DNA of 64,000 nt from DASXUC01 sp036505015. Its GTDB lineage: Bacteria > Sysuimicrobiota > Sysuimicrobiia > Sysuimicrobiales > Kaftiobacteriaceae. The translations under genes were made by a program, and so were the position numbers. Below the pieces are notes generated by a model. The model did no database searches and was not told where the DNA came from. It saw only the letters and a program-made list of their open reading frames with translations. Shown here piece after piece: positions 25,207-33,232 of this stretch (its first letter is position 1; every line of letters starts with the position of its first letter). The DNA lies in contig DASXUC010000088.1 in assembly GCA_036505015.1 (NCBI GenBank), positions 1 through 64,000 on the forward strand, in the 5' to 3' direction.

Positions 25207-26859
25207 ATGGCCAAGGAAATTATCGCGAATGTCGAGTCGTTCGAGACCCGGGTGGCGGTGATGGACGGCGGCGCGCTGGTGAACATCTTCATCGAGCGCG
25301 GCGAGCCGCTGGCCGGCAACATCTACAAAGGCCGGGTGGCCAACGTGCTGCCCGGGATGGAAGCCGCGTTCGTGGACATCGGGTTGGACCGTAACGCGTT
25401 TCTGCACGTCGGTGACATCCGCTCGCAGCGGCTGGCGGGGGAAGAAGTGGAGGAATCGTTCGGCCGCGGGGCCATCGCGCAGCGCCTGCGGGTCGGTCAG
25501 GAGATCCTCGTCCAGGTCACCAAGGAACCGATGGGGACGAAAGGCGCCCGCGTCACCACGTACGTGGCGCTGCCGGCGTACTACCTGGTGCTGATGCCGA
25601 CGGTGAACTACGTCGGCGTGAGCCGGCGCATCGAGAACGACGCGGAGCGCAAGCGGCTGCGACAGCTGGCGGACCGGCTGCGGCCGAAGGGCATGGGGGT
25701 GATCGTGCGCACCGCGGCCGAGGGCGTGTCGGAGAAGGAACTGGCCGATGATGTGCAGTTTCTCTCGGCGATGTGGGCGCGGGTGGAGGAACGATCCCGC
25801 ACCAGCCGTGCGCCGGCCCTGGTGTACCAGGATCTGCATCTGATCCGGCGCGTGGTGCGTGATCTGTTCACCGCAGACGTGTCGCGGTTTGCGATCGATT
25901 CTCCGGAGGAATACGGCCGCGTGTCCGAATTACTGGCCTCGTTCGCGCCGAAACTGAAGCCCCGGCTGTTCCTGCACCGCGATGCCGAGCCGATCTTTGA
26001 GCGATTCGGAGTGGAAAAGGAACTGGACAAAGCCCTGCGCCGCAAGGTCTGGTTGAAATCCGGCGGCTACGTGGTGATCGACCGCACGGAAGCGCTGACG
26101 GTGATTGACGTCAACACCGGCAAATATGTCGGCAAGACCGATCTGGCCAGCACGATCTTCCGCACGAACCTGGAAGCCATCGGCGAGATCGTGCGGCAGA
26201 TCGCGCTGCGCGATATCGGCGGCATCATCCTGGTGGATTTCATCGACATGGAGAACGAGCAGCACCGCCGCAAGGTGATGCAGGCGCTGGCCGACGCCGT
26301 GCGCGGAGACCGGTCCAAGATCCACATCATCGATCTCACCGGTCTGGGGCTGGTCGAGATCACCCGCAAGCGCGTCTACCAGGACCTGGAAGAAGTGATG
26401 CGCATCCCGTGCCCGTACTGCGAAGGCCGTGGCCGGGTGCTGTCGCCGGAGACGATGGCCCTGCGGGTGCGCCGGGAACTGCGCAAACACCTGCGGACCA
26501 CGTCCGCTCCCGCCCTGGTCGTGGAAGTCCATCCCGAGGTGTATGCTCAGCTGTTTCGCGACGGTCCCGGCTGGCTGGAAGCCCTGGAGGCCCAGACGGC
26601 TCACCGCGCCGTGGTCCGGGGGCGCGAGGGCATGCACCTGGAGCGGATGGCCGTGTTGGAGGTCGAGTCGGTGCAGATGGTGGAGGGGGAGGAGCTGCCG
26701 AAGCCGCTGACGCGCTCGCAGGTCTACTGGCTGGATCAGGAAGCCGCGGAGCCCGTGACGGTCGGCCGGAATGATGATGACGAGGACATCGCGCTGGCCG
26801 CGGGCGCGGCGCACGGCGGATTGGTCGGCCGGCTAATGCGATTGCTGCGGCGGACGTGA
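25207..26859 (+). CDS. rng: Ribonuclease E/G family endoribonuclease
   Basis: A 550-residue product with an N-terminal S1 domain (GNIYKGRVANVLPGMEAAFVDIG), the catalytic DNase I-like domain with the magnesium-binding region around DVNTGKYVG and ILVDFIDME, and the zinc-link motif CPYCEGRG. It cuts AU-rich RNA and matures rRNA. ATG 25207 follows TTGAGGAGTGCC; GTG 25201 is possible. Genes for L21 and L27 follow as in many bacteria. Confidence 0.93.
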   Translation: MAKEIIANVESFETRVAVMDGGALVNIFIERGEPLAGNIYKGRVANVLPGMEAAFVDIGLDRNAFLHVGDIRSQRLAGEEVEESFGRGAIAQRLRVGQEILVQVTKEPMGTKGARVTTYVALPAYYLVLMPTVNYVGVSRRIENDAERKRLRQLADRLRPKGMGVIVRTAAEGVSEKELADDVQFLSAMWARVEERSRTSRAPALVYQDLHLIRRVVRDLFTADVSRFAIDSPEEYGRVSELLASFAPKLKPRLFLHRDAEPIFERFGVEKELDKALRRKVWLKSGGYVVIDRTEALTVIDVNTGKYVGKTDLASTIFRTNLEAIGEIVRQIALRDIGGIILVDFIDMENEQHRRKVMQALADAVRGDRSKIHIIDLTGLGLVEITRKRVYQDLEEVMRIPCPYCEGRGRVLSPETMALRVRRELRKHLRTTSAPALVVEVHPEVYAQLFRDGPGWLEALEAQTAHRAVVRGREGMHLERMAVLEVESVQMVEGEELPKPLTRSQVYWLDQEAAEPVTVGRNDDDEDIALAAGAAHGGLVGRLMRLLRRT

Positions 26860-26883
26860 CTGTGATACACTAACGACGCGAAC

Positions 26884-26959
26884 TGTCGTTGGTCGATGAC
26901 CGTTGGTCGTTGGTCGACAACGCAGTTCGTTTTTGCGACCAACGATCAACGACCAGACG
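26884..26959. repeat. Inverted repeat of iterated CGTTGGTCGTTGG words
   Basis: Left arm words GTTGGTCG are mirrored by CGACCAACGATCAACGACC on the right, with a GTTCGTTTTTGCG centre. It lies in the rplU leader and could fold as a long stem. The same word family recurs at 41768-41837. Confidence 0.6.
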
Positions 26960-26975
26960 GGAATGGGGTGCGGTA

Positions 26976-27296
26976 GTGTACGCAGTGGTCGAAGCGGGGG
27001 GCAGGCAGTACCGGGTCGAAGAGGGCGCGACGCTGAAGGTCGAGCGCCTCGACGCCGAGCCCGGCAGTTCGGTGACGTTGGATCGCGTCGTCCTGCTCGG
27101 GGACGGCCGTGACCTGCGCCTAGGCGCACCGACGGTGCAGGGCGCCTCGGTGACGGCGACGGTCGTGGCCCACGGGCGCGGCCGGAAGATCGTGGTCATG
27201 AAGTACAAGCCGAAGGCGCACTACCGCCGCAAGACCGGGCACCGGCAGGACTTTACGACGCTCAAGATTGACAAGATCGAGCTGAAGAAGAAGTAA
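26976..27296 (+). CDS. rplU: Ribosomal protein L21
   Basis: A 106-residue protein with the L21 opening MYAVVEAGGRQYRVEEG and the C-terminal KYKPKAHYRRKTGHRQDFTT segment. GTG 26976 after GAATGGGGTG fits the family start; the longer frame would run through the repeat. It is part of the large ribosomal subunit. Confidence 0.95.
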   Translation: MYAVVEAGGRQYRVEEGATLKVERLDAEPGSSVTLDRVVLLGDGRDLRLGAPTVQGASVTATVVAHGRGRKIVVMKYKPKAHYRRKTGHRQDFTTLKIDKIELKKK

Positions 27297-27299
27297 CTC

Positions 27300-27356
27300 A
27301 CGTTCATGGTTCGTGGTTCGTCGTTCAGCGATGAACCATGAACGACGAACCATGGT
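27300..27356. repeat. Inverted repeat of iterated GTTCRTG words
   Basis: Left words GTTCATG, GTTCGTG, GTTCGTC are mirrored by GAACCATGAACGACGAACC on the right. It fills the gap between rplU and rpmA, with only 21 bp left for the rpmA ribosome-binding site. Confidence 0.6.
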
Positions 27357-27377
27357 GGGTAGTTTGGAGGTTCAGCC

Positions 27378-27638
27378 ATGGCACACAAGAAGGGCATGGG
27401 ATCGTCCCGCAATGGGCGGGACAGCAAGAGCAAGCGGCTGGGCGTGAAGCGGTTCGCGGGCCAGACCGTGTCCGCGGGCAGCGTGATCATCCGCCAGCGC
27501 GGCACGAAAGTGCGACCCGGCGCCAACGTCGGCCTGGGCCGCGACGACACGCTGTTCGCGCTCGTCGACGGGGTAGTGGCGTTCGAGCGGCGCGGCCGCG
27601 ACAGCCGCCAGGTTAGCGTCCATCCGGTCCAGGCGTAG
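27378..27638 (+). CDS. rpmA: Ribosomal protein L27
   Basis: An 86-residue protein beginning MAHKKGMGSSRNGRDSKSKR and containing VSAGSVIIRQRGTK, as in all L27 proteins. The N-terminus has no cleavable extension of the Firmicutes type. ATG 27378 follows TTTGGAGG. Confidence 0.96.
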   Translation: MAHKKGMGSSRNGRDSKSKRLGVKRFAGQTVSAGSVIIRQRGTKVRPGANVGLGRDDTLFALVDGVVAFERRGRDSRQVSVHPVQA

Positions 27639-27660
27639 CTCGGGCTGATATCTCCATTCT

Positions 27661-27715
27661 CGAGGGCTCGGTTCACCATCGGTATCGGTGTTGAACCGGG
27701 CCCTCGCGTCTTCTT
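27661..27715 (+). terminator. Intrinsic terminator after rpmA
   Basis: CGAGGGCTCGGTTCA pairs with TGAACCGGGCCCTCG with one wobble position, leaving a ~16-base loop, and is followed by CGTCTTCTT. It ends the rng-rplU-rpmA transcription unit. Confidence 0.6.
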
Positions 27716-27810
27716 GCGTCCATTGCGTCTGTTGAGTCGATTGCGTAACCTGCAATTAGAGTCGATAGAGGACGCAAGAGGCGCAATAGACGCCACAGAC
27801 GCAAGGGGAC
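27711..27810. repeat. Inverted repeat of iterated TTGCGTC words
   Basis: Left words such as TTGCGTCCATTGCGTC and TTGAGTCGATTGCG are mirrored on the right by GACGCAAGAGGCGCAATAGACGCC and GACGCAA. It ends just before the obg start and would form the mRNA leader. Confidence 0.6.
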
Positions 27811-27818
27811 GGTAGTCA

Positions 27819-28871
27819 GTGTTCATTGACCGCGCGGTCGTGGACGTCAAGGGCGGGGACGGTGGAAACGGCGTGGTCAGCTTCCGCCGGGAGAAGTTCG
27901 TTCCCAAGGGCGGTCCCAGCGGCGGCGACGGCGGCAACGGCGGCGACGTGATCTTTGTCGCGGATGAGGGGTTGTCCACCCTGCTGGACTTCACCTACCG
28001 GCGGCACTTCCACGCGCAGCGGGGCGGCCACGGGGAGGGGAGCAAACGGTCTGGCCGGCGCGGGTCGTCGCTAATCGTCCCCGTCCCGGTGGGCACGATC
28101 GTCAGAGATCTGGCCACCGGGGATACGATTGCCGATCTCGTCGAGCACGGGCAGCGCGTGATCGTGGCAAAAGGCGGCAGAGGCGGGCGCGGCAATGCCA
28201 GGTTCGCGACGGCGACCCGGCGCGCCCCCCGCCGTGCCGATCCGGGTCAGGGCGGACAGGAACGCCGCCTGGAGCTCGAGCTGCGGCTGATAGCCAACGT
28301 CGGACTCGTCGGGTTGCCCAACGCAGGCAAGTCGACGCTGCTGGCGGCGGTATCCGCGGCGCGGCCCAAGATCGCCGACTATCCGTTCACCACGCTGGAG
28401 CCGGTGCTCGGCGTCGTGGCGCTGCCGGACGGGCGGAGTTTCGTGGTGGCGGATCTTCCGGGGTTGATCGAGGGTGCCTCGGCGGGTGCCGGGCTGGGGC
28501 ATCAGTTTCTCCGCCACGTGATTCGCACACAGGTGCTCATCCACGTTGTCGATCTCGCGGCGGGTGGAGCCGCGGATCTGGAGGCGGTGAACCGCGAGCT
28601 CTGGGCGTACGATCCACAGCTTCGCAACCGCCCGATGGTCATCGCCCTCAACAAGATCGATCAGCCGCAGGCCAAAAAGCGCCTCGAGGAAGTGGCCGGA
28701 GCGCTGACGTCCGCGGGGCTTCGCGTGGCGGCGATCTCGGCCGCCACCGGCGAGGGCGTGGCGGCGCTCCTGCGCATCGTGGCAAACCTGCTGGATGAGG
28801 TGCGCGTCCGCGGCGGGACGACGACGGCAGAGGCGCCGGGCGTCAGTCTGCCGACCCCGGACGCGGTCTGA
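27819..28871 (+). CDS. obgE: Obg family GTPase
   Basis: A 350-residue product: a Gly-rich Obg fold (about 1-158, with KGGDGGNGVVSFRREKF) and a GTPase domain with G1 GLPNAGKST, G3 DLPG and G4 NKID. The C-terminal OCT domain of some Obg proteins is absent. It assists 50S ribosome assembly. GTG 27819 starts it. Confidence 0.95.
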   Translation: MFIDRAVVDVKGGDGGNGVVSFRREKFVPKGGPSGGDGGNGGDVIFVADEGLSTLLDFTYRRHFHAQRGGHGEGSKRSGRRGSSLIVPVPVGTIVRDLATGDTIADLVEHGQRVIVAKGGRGGRGNARFATATRRAPRRADPGQGGQERRLELELRLIANVGLVGLPNAGKSTLLAAVSAARPKIADYPFTTLEPVLGVVALPDGRSFVVADLPGLIEGASAGAGLGHQFLRHVIRTQVLIHVVDLAAGGAADLEAVNRELWAYDPQLRNRPMVIALNKIDQPQAKKRLEEVAGALTSAGLRVAAISAATGEGVAALLRIVANLLDEVRVRGGTTTAEAPGVSLPTPDAV

Positions 28872-28884
28872 GAGGAGCGGGGAC

Positions 28885-29502
28885 GTGCGGCTGGGCGTGA
28901 TGGGCGGAACGTTCGATCCGGTGCACTACGGCCACCTGGTCACCGCCGAGGAAGCGCGCGCGCAGTTCCGGCTCGATCAGGTGCTCTTCGTGCCGAACAG
29001 GTACCCGCCGCACAAGTCACTCGACGGTGTCAGTTCCCCGGAGCATCGCTACACGATGGCGCTGATGGCGACGGTGACCAACCCGTACTTCGGGGTTTCG
29101 CGGATGGAGATCGACCGGCAGGGACCCTCCTACACGATCGACACGCTGCTGGCGCTGCGCGTGGAGTATGCCGCACGAGATCTGTTTTACATCACCGGCG
29201 CCGACTCGATCTTGCAGATCGTGCGCGGGGAATGGGAGCGCGCCGCGGAATTGCTGACCCTCTGCCAGTTCATCGCCGCCAGCCGCCCGGGGTTTGCGCT
29301 GCAGCCGGACGAACTGGCGAGGCGGAACGTCACCGGGAATCCGCTGCAGAACGTGCATGTCATGGAGATTCCCGCGCTGGCCATTTCCTCGACGGATATT
29401 CGCGCCCGCGTGGCCACCGGCCGCCCCATCAAGTACCTCCTCCCCGAGGCGGTGGAGACATACATCATCAAGCACGGGCTCTACCGGCCCGGTCCGAGCT
29501 GA
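28885..29502 (+). CDS. nadD: Nicotinate-nucleotide adenylyltransferase
   Basis: A 205-residue nucleotidyltransferase with GGTFDPVHYGHL (HxGH-type active site), VPNRYPPHK, and the ISSTDIRAR motif. It makes deamido-NAD from NaMN and ATP. GTG 28885 with GAGGAGCGGGG upstream fits the family N-terminus; the longer frame overlaps obg. Confidence 0.93.
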   Translation: MRLGVMGGTFDPVHYGHLVTAEEARAQFRLDQVLFVPNRYPPHKSLDGVSSPEHRYTMALMATVTNPYFGVSRMEIDRQGPSYTIDTLLALRVEYAARDLFYITGADSILQIVRGEWERAAELLTLCQFIAASRPGFALQPDELARRNVTGNPLQNVHVMEIPALAISSTDIRARVATGRPIKYLLPEAVETYIIKHGLYRPGPS

Positions 29503-29505
29503 GCG

Positions 29506-29847
29506 GTGACCACTCCGCGCGATCTGGCGCTGCTCGCGGCCGAGGTGATGGACGCTAAGCGCGCCGACGACGTGATCGTCCTGGAGGTGGCGCGGCATAC
29601 CCCGGTCACGGATTACTTCGTGATCGGATCCGCGCAGTCCACGGTCCAGATCCGGGCGGTTGTCGAGGCCGTGGAGGAGGAACTCACCGCGCAGGGCGCC
29701 CGCCCCCTCAACCGGGAAGGCGATCCGCAGGCCCGCTGGGTGCTGCTCGATTTCGGTGCCGTGGTGGTCCATGTCTTCGGTCCGGAGGCGCGGCGGTACT
29801 ATACGCTGGAACGCCTGTGGGCCGACGCGCCGATCCTGGAGCGGTGA
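29506..29847 (+). CDS. rsfS: Ribosome silencing factor
   Basis: A 113-residue product with the RsfS signature TDYFVIGSAQSTVQIRAV and WVLLDFGAVVVHVF. It binds L14 and blocks subunit joining when nutrients are low. It follows nadD by three bases, the common order. Confidence 0.93.
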   Translation: MTTPRDLALLAAEVMDAKRADDVIVLEVARHTPVTDYFVIGSAQSTVQIRAVVEAVEEELTAQGARPLNREGDPQARWVLLDFGAVVVHVFGPEARRYYTLERLWADAPILER

Positions 29848-29850
29848 GCC

Positions 29851-30729
29851 ATGCTCCTCAACATTCGCGACGCGTCGCCACAGGACGTGGACTTCCTGGT
29901 CGGCACCTACGAGTGGGCCTATCGCGGCGGGTATTCGGCCTGTTTCGATCGGTACGGGGTGATCGGCCCGCAAGATTTCTGGTGGGTGCAGGCGGAGAAG
30001 TCCGTTTCGGTGATCGAAATCGATCGCTCGTCTGCCGGCCTGCTGATCATCGGCAAGGACCGCAGACAACTGCTTGTCGAGGAATTGCTCGTCGCCGGTG
30101 ACGGCCATGCCGGGCGTGCGGATCGAGAGAGCGGCATGTTGATTCCCCGTCTCTATGGGCAACTTGTCGAGCACTTCAAGAGGGGACGGCAGGACCGGAT
30201 TCTGCTGCGGGCGGCCGAACGCAATACGGTCGCCCTTGACCTGGCTCACCGCCACCAGTTCACGTTTGTCAACGCGCTGGTCGTGTCGGCGGGCGCCGCG
30301 GCGGCGCGGCCATCGATTCCTGAAGGCTATGCGATCCGTCGGGCCACCGCCGACGACGAACGCGTCGTCGCGCGCTTATCCGACGAGCTCCTGGGGGAAT
30401 CGTTCGCGTCGTCACGCCGCCCCTCTCCGCGCCGGAAGCGGGTCGGCGATGTGCGCACATTCCTCGCTGAGCGCGACCGATACGTCACCGGTGTGGCACT
30501 GACGCACGTGGAAGCGGGCACCGGTCTGTGGGCGGTCGCGGTCCGCGAGGCGCATCGGCGGAAGCGGATCGGCGCGGCACTCGCCGGCGCCGCGCTGCAA
30601 TACCTGCAGCACCTCGGGGTGAAGCCGGTCGCCACGTACTGGGCACTCGACCCCGGCGCCGCCCGTCTCGCCCAGCGGCTCGGCGCAACGACCGAACGCA
30701 CCTACCTCTATCTGCAGAAGAGCATCTAG
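29851..30729 (+). CDS. GNAT-family acetyltransferase, two-domain
   Basis: The 292-residue product has a degenerate N-terminal GNAT-like half and a better C-terminal half with VREAHRRKRIGAALAGAAL (acetyl-CoA loop R-x-x-x-x-G-x-A-like) at about residues 227-250. The substrate is unknown. It starts 3 bp after rsfS, so it shares that operon. Confidence 0.65.
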   Translation: MLLNIRDASPQDVDFLVGTYEWAYRGGYSACFDRYGVIGPQDFWWVQAEKSVSVIEIDRSSAGLLIIGKDRRQLLVEELLVAGDGHAGRADRESGMLIPRLYGQLVEHFKRGRQDRILLRAAERNTVALDLAHRHQFTFVNALVVSAGAAAARPSIPEGYAIRRATADDERVVARLSDELLGESFASSRRPSPRRKRVGDVRTFLAERDRYVTGVALTHVEAGTGLWAVAVREAHRRKRIGAALAGAALQYLQHLGVKPVATYWALDPGAARLAQRLGATTERTYLYLQKSI

Positions 30730-30730
30730 T

Positions 30731-30750
30731 AACTCGTTCCGGAACGAGTT
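30731..30750. repeat. Perfect 20-bp palindrome
   Basis: AACTCGTTCC is followed directly by its reverse complement GGAACGAGTT, one base after the GNAT stop codon. It could be a terminator stem without spacer or a protein-binding site. The remaining 200 bp up to the HNH gene show no other clear signal. Confidence 0.5.
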
Positions 30751-30967
30751 GTGTTCTGTCCCTCGAATTAGTGACGTGTTCGATATTGACAAGATCGAGA
30801 ATAGGCCAACGCTTTGCCCGGCCGCATTCTCCACGAGTGCCAACACGCGCACTAGATTCACCCAGACGCCCCTTTGCGGATTGAAGAGACATGAATGAAG
30901 TGACTTCATTGCCGAGGCGCTGTCGTGCAGTTTCTGGGGCAACGAAAACGTCATGGTAGTATGGGCC

Positions 30968-32017
30968 ATGATTCCAGATCTGATTGCCCACGCAACCCGG
31001 CTCTCGGATCGGGAGCTGCTTGACCAGATTGAATGTCTCGCCCAGCGCGAGCGGGAGGCCACCGCAGCCCTCATCGCTCACCTCGCCGTGATTGACGAGC
31101 GCCGCCTCTACCTCAGCGAAGGGTTCTCCTGCCTGTTCACTTACTGCCGGCAAGTCCTTCATTACTCCGAGCACGCCGCGTACAACCGAATGGAAGTTGC
31201 GCGCGCCGTTCGCAAGTACCCGGTCATTCTCGAACTGCTCGGCGATGGGTCCCTCAGCCTGACTGCTGTGCGTTTACTGGCACCCGAATTGACTCCCGCG
31301 AACCACTTGGATGTCCTGCGGGCGGCCCGGCATCTGGGCAAGCGAGAGGTGGCGGAGCTTCTTGCCCGGCTGCGTCCTCAGCCGGCCGTGCCCTCAAGGA
31401 TCCGCCAGTTGCCGACCCGCACTGCCAGTCTGGTGTTCGATCCTCCACCGAACGCTGAGGGTGCCGGTGAACACCCACTTGGACCGGACGCGCCAACTCT
31501 GCAGATTCGGCCTCCGGCGAAACCCGTCGTGGTCCCGCTCTCGCCAAAGCGGTATAAGGTCCAGTTCACGGCGACCAAGGAAACCCATGACCTGCTGCGG
31601 CGGGCCCAGGATCTGCTTCGGCACCAGATCCCCAATGGTGATGAGGGAGAGGTGATCGCCAGGGCCTTGAAGGTCCTCGTGAGCAGGTTGGAAGAAGAGA
31701 AGATCGCGGCAACCGACCGCCCACGGGCCCGTGTTGCTACGGACGCCCGCTCTCGCCATATCCCGGCCGAAGTCAAGCGGCAGGTCTGGGCCCGCGACGG
31801 CGGCAGGTGTGCGTTCGTAGCAGATAGTGGGCGGCGGTGTACCGAGCAGGGCTTCCTGGAGTTCCATCACGCCGAGCCCCATGGCGTGGGTGGAAAGGCG
31901 ACGGTTGACAATATCGAACTGCGGTGCCACTCACATAATGGATACGAGGCCAATGCATATTACGGTCCGACCCAGATCGAGCCAGAGTTCAGAACCGTGC
32001 GCAAATTGGGTCTTTGA
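30968..32017 (+). CDS. HNH endonuclease-domain protein (DUF222-like architecture)
   Basis: A ~349-residue product (ATG 30968; ATG 30953 possible). The N-terminal two thirds are helical and resemble the DUF222/13E12-type region fused to HNH. The C-terminal HNH part has the sequence CAFV, a Cys in RRCTE, then EFHHAEPHGVGG and ELRCHSHN, giving the zinc Cys and catalytic His residues. Proteins of this kind are repeated in some genomes and may be selfish. Codon use is less GC-rich than neighbours, so transfer is possible. Confidence 0.7.
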   Translation: MIPDLIAHATRLSDRELLDQIECLAQREREATAALIAHLAVIDERRLYLSEGFSCLFTYCRQVLHYSEHAAYNRMEVARAVRKYPVILELLGDGSLSLTAVRLLAPELTPANHLDVLRAARHLGKREVAELLARLRPQPAVPSRIRQLPTRTASLVFDPPPNAEGAGEHPLGPDAPTLQIRPPAKPVVVPLSPKRYKVQFTATKETHDLLRRAQDLLRHQIPNGDEGEVIARALKVLVSRLEEEKIAATDRPRARVATDARSRHIPAEVKRQVWARDGGRCAFVADSGRRCTEQGFLEFHHAEPHGVGGKATVDNIELRCHSHNGYEANAYYGPTQIEPEFRTVRKLGL

Positions 32018-32070
32018 GGTGTGTCCCGGGCAACGCCGAGTCCTATCCGAGGCCATCGTCGCTCGTGATT

Positions 32071-32741
32071 CTACTGACCGGGATCTGGGGGCCACACGGT
32101 GTTGCGAAGGTAGCACTGCGGGCTGGTGTACGAGACGGCGTCGATGAGAATGAGTCGCGCTTGACTCGAAGGGATCGTCGTCCATCGATAGGTCATTCGG
32201 GTCCAATGCGATGGGCATTCTTTGTAGCCATTGTTCACGTACAGGACGAGCCTGGGGAAGGCGAATTTGACGCCGCCGAGCCCTAACGGTTGCTCGAACG
32301 CCTTGAATACAGCAAGGTCGGGGGTCGAGAATTGCGGGGAGAAACGAAAGACGTACACATCATAACCGGAGCAGCTCGCGCCACATGAGAGTTTCTGAAT
32401 CACCCAGATCGCTTCATCAGGGGAGGGGACGGCTGTCCCGGCGATCCTCGCGGCGGAAACGCCCGGCTGACAGCCATGCATCGCGAGATAGTTGGCGGTG
32501 TCGCTTACGTTGAATGACCATGGCACCGCGTACTTCTCGTTTCTCAGCCGACCCCGATGAATCTTCCCGCGCAGCGATAGGGCCTTCCTACGTCGACTTC
32601 GTAGAACACGTAGCGATGCCCGGCGAGGGCAAAGCGAAGTGTCTGGAGGGGCTGCTGCCCTGCCGCCGGGAGTGTGTTAGAGGGCACCGAGACGGCTAGA
32701 ATCGAAAGAAGCGCCAGCAGCCAGGAGACGCGGAATCTCAA
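32071..32741 (-). pseudogene. Possible broken gene for a secreted protein (frameshift near 32545-32560)
   Basis: On the minus strand a TTG at 32741 starts a convincing signal peptide (RFRVSWLLALLSILAVSVPSN) and continues to GHRYVFYEVDVGRPYRC, then stops at 32544. A second minus frame, 32526-32071 (151 residues with four spaced cysteines), takes up after a shift of one base. Together they would give a ~220-residue secreted protein. No family is recognised, and it may instead be two chance frames. Between 32018 and 32860 I see no other supported gene. Confidence 0.35.
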
Positions 32742-32860
32742 TTCGGTGTGGCAGGCGACCTCGTTTGAGGCGGACGTTCGATGGGACGGCGTCCACACCT
32801 TGGCGGCGCCGCACCCGCATACCAGCGCATAGGTAATCGAGGATGACTCCAGACCGCATG

Positions 32861-32890
32861 TTGACGAGTCTTTGGATAGCTGGCTATAAT
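32861..32890 (+). promoter_or_regulatory. Strong sigma-70 promoter for the T-box transcript
   Basis: TTGACG (32861-32866) and a perfect TATAAT (32885-32890) are spaced by 18 bp. The transcript would start near 32897, directly ahead of the T-box stem I. Confidence 0.75.
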
Positions 32891-33062
32891 GAACCAACGC
32901 AACGCGATGATCGGAAGCAGTAGGCTGATGCAGGTCTAGCGAGCCGGAAGACAGGGTGCAATTCCGGTACCGTCGGATCAGCCGAACTCGTCCGGGAGCA
33001 GTCTGACAAACAGACCGTCCACCGCACGATACGCGGTGTGAGAGGATAGCGCCCGAGTCGTT

Positions 33063-33137
33063 GGGGCTGTAGCTCAGGGGGAGAGCGCCCGCTTGGCGTG
33101 CGGGAGGTCGCGGGTTCAATTCCCGCCAGCTCCACCA
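33063..33137 (+). tRNA. tRNA-Ala (anticodon GGC), CCA encoded
   Basis: All four arms are present: acceptor GGGGCTG with CAGCTCC, D arm GCTC/GAGC, anticodon loop TTGGCGT with GGC, T arm with GGTTCAATTCC, discriminator A and encoded CCA (33135-33137). It lies inside the T-box leader and upstream of its terminator, so it would be transcribed whether or not read-through occurs. Confidence 0.95.
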
Positions 33138-33178
33138 AGTGCGGGATCGCTGTCAACAGGGGTGGTACCGCGGAGCGT

Positions 33179-33213
33179 GCCTTCGTCCCCGGCGACGGAG
33201 GCATTTTCATTTT
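33179..33213 (+). terminator. T-box intrinsic terminator
   Basis: GCCTTCGTC (33179-33187) pairs with GACGGAGGC (33194-33202), one wobble, followed by ATTTTCATTTT. Its 5' arm overlaps the CGTCCCC segment that would pair with AGGGG of the T-box in the antiterminator, so the two folds exclude each other. Confidence 0.85.
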
Positions 33214-33232
33214 CAGGAAAGGGTGTGAGTAG

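Larger units (their letters stand above)
32900..33213 (+). promoter_or_regulatory. T-box riboswitch leader, Leu (CTC) specifier, interrupted by a tRNA-Ala gene
   Basis: Stem I shows GGCTGAT (32923-32929) pairing with ATCAGCC (32977-32983), AGTA opposite GAACTC, an AGCGAGCCGG bulge region and a distal hairpin CCGGAA...TTCCGG with GGGTGCAA loop. The specifier codon after GAA is CTC (32987-32989), leucine. Stem II is GTCTG/CAGAC (33001-33015) and stem III CACCGC/GCGGTG (33020-33038). The T-box GGGGTGGTACCGCG (33159-33172) has the UGGU bulge that binds uncharged tRNA. A complete tRNA-Ala gene lies between stem III and the T-box. Downstream genes ilvE and leuS agree with leucine sensing. Confidence 0.85.

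Noticed and set aside
24099..25394. 431-residue plus-strand frame overlapping rodA
   Set aside because: It lies in another frame over rodA and the start of rng, both of which are clear. The GTG start is chance.
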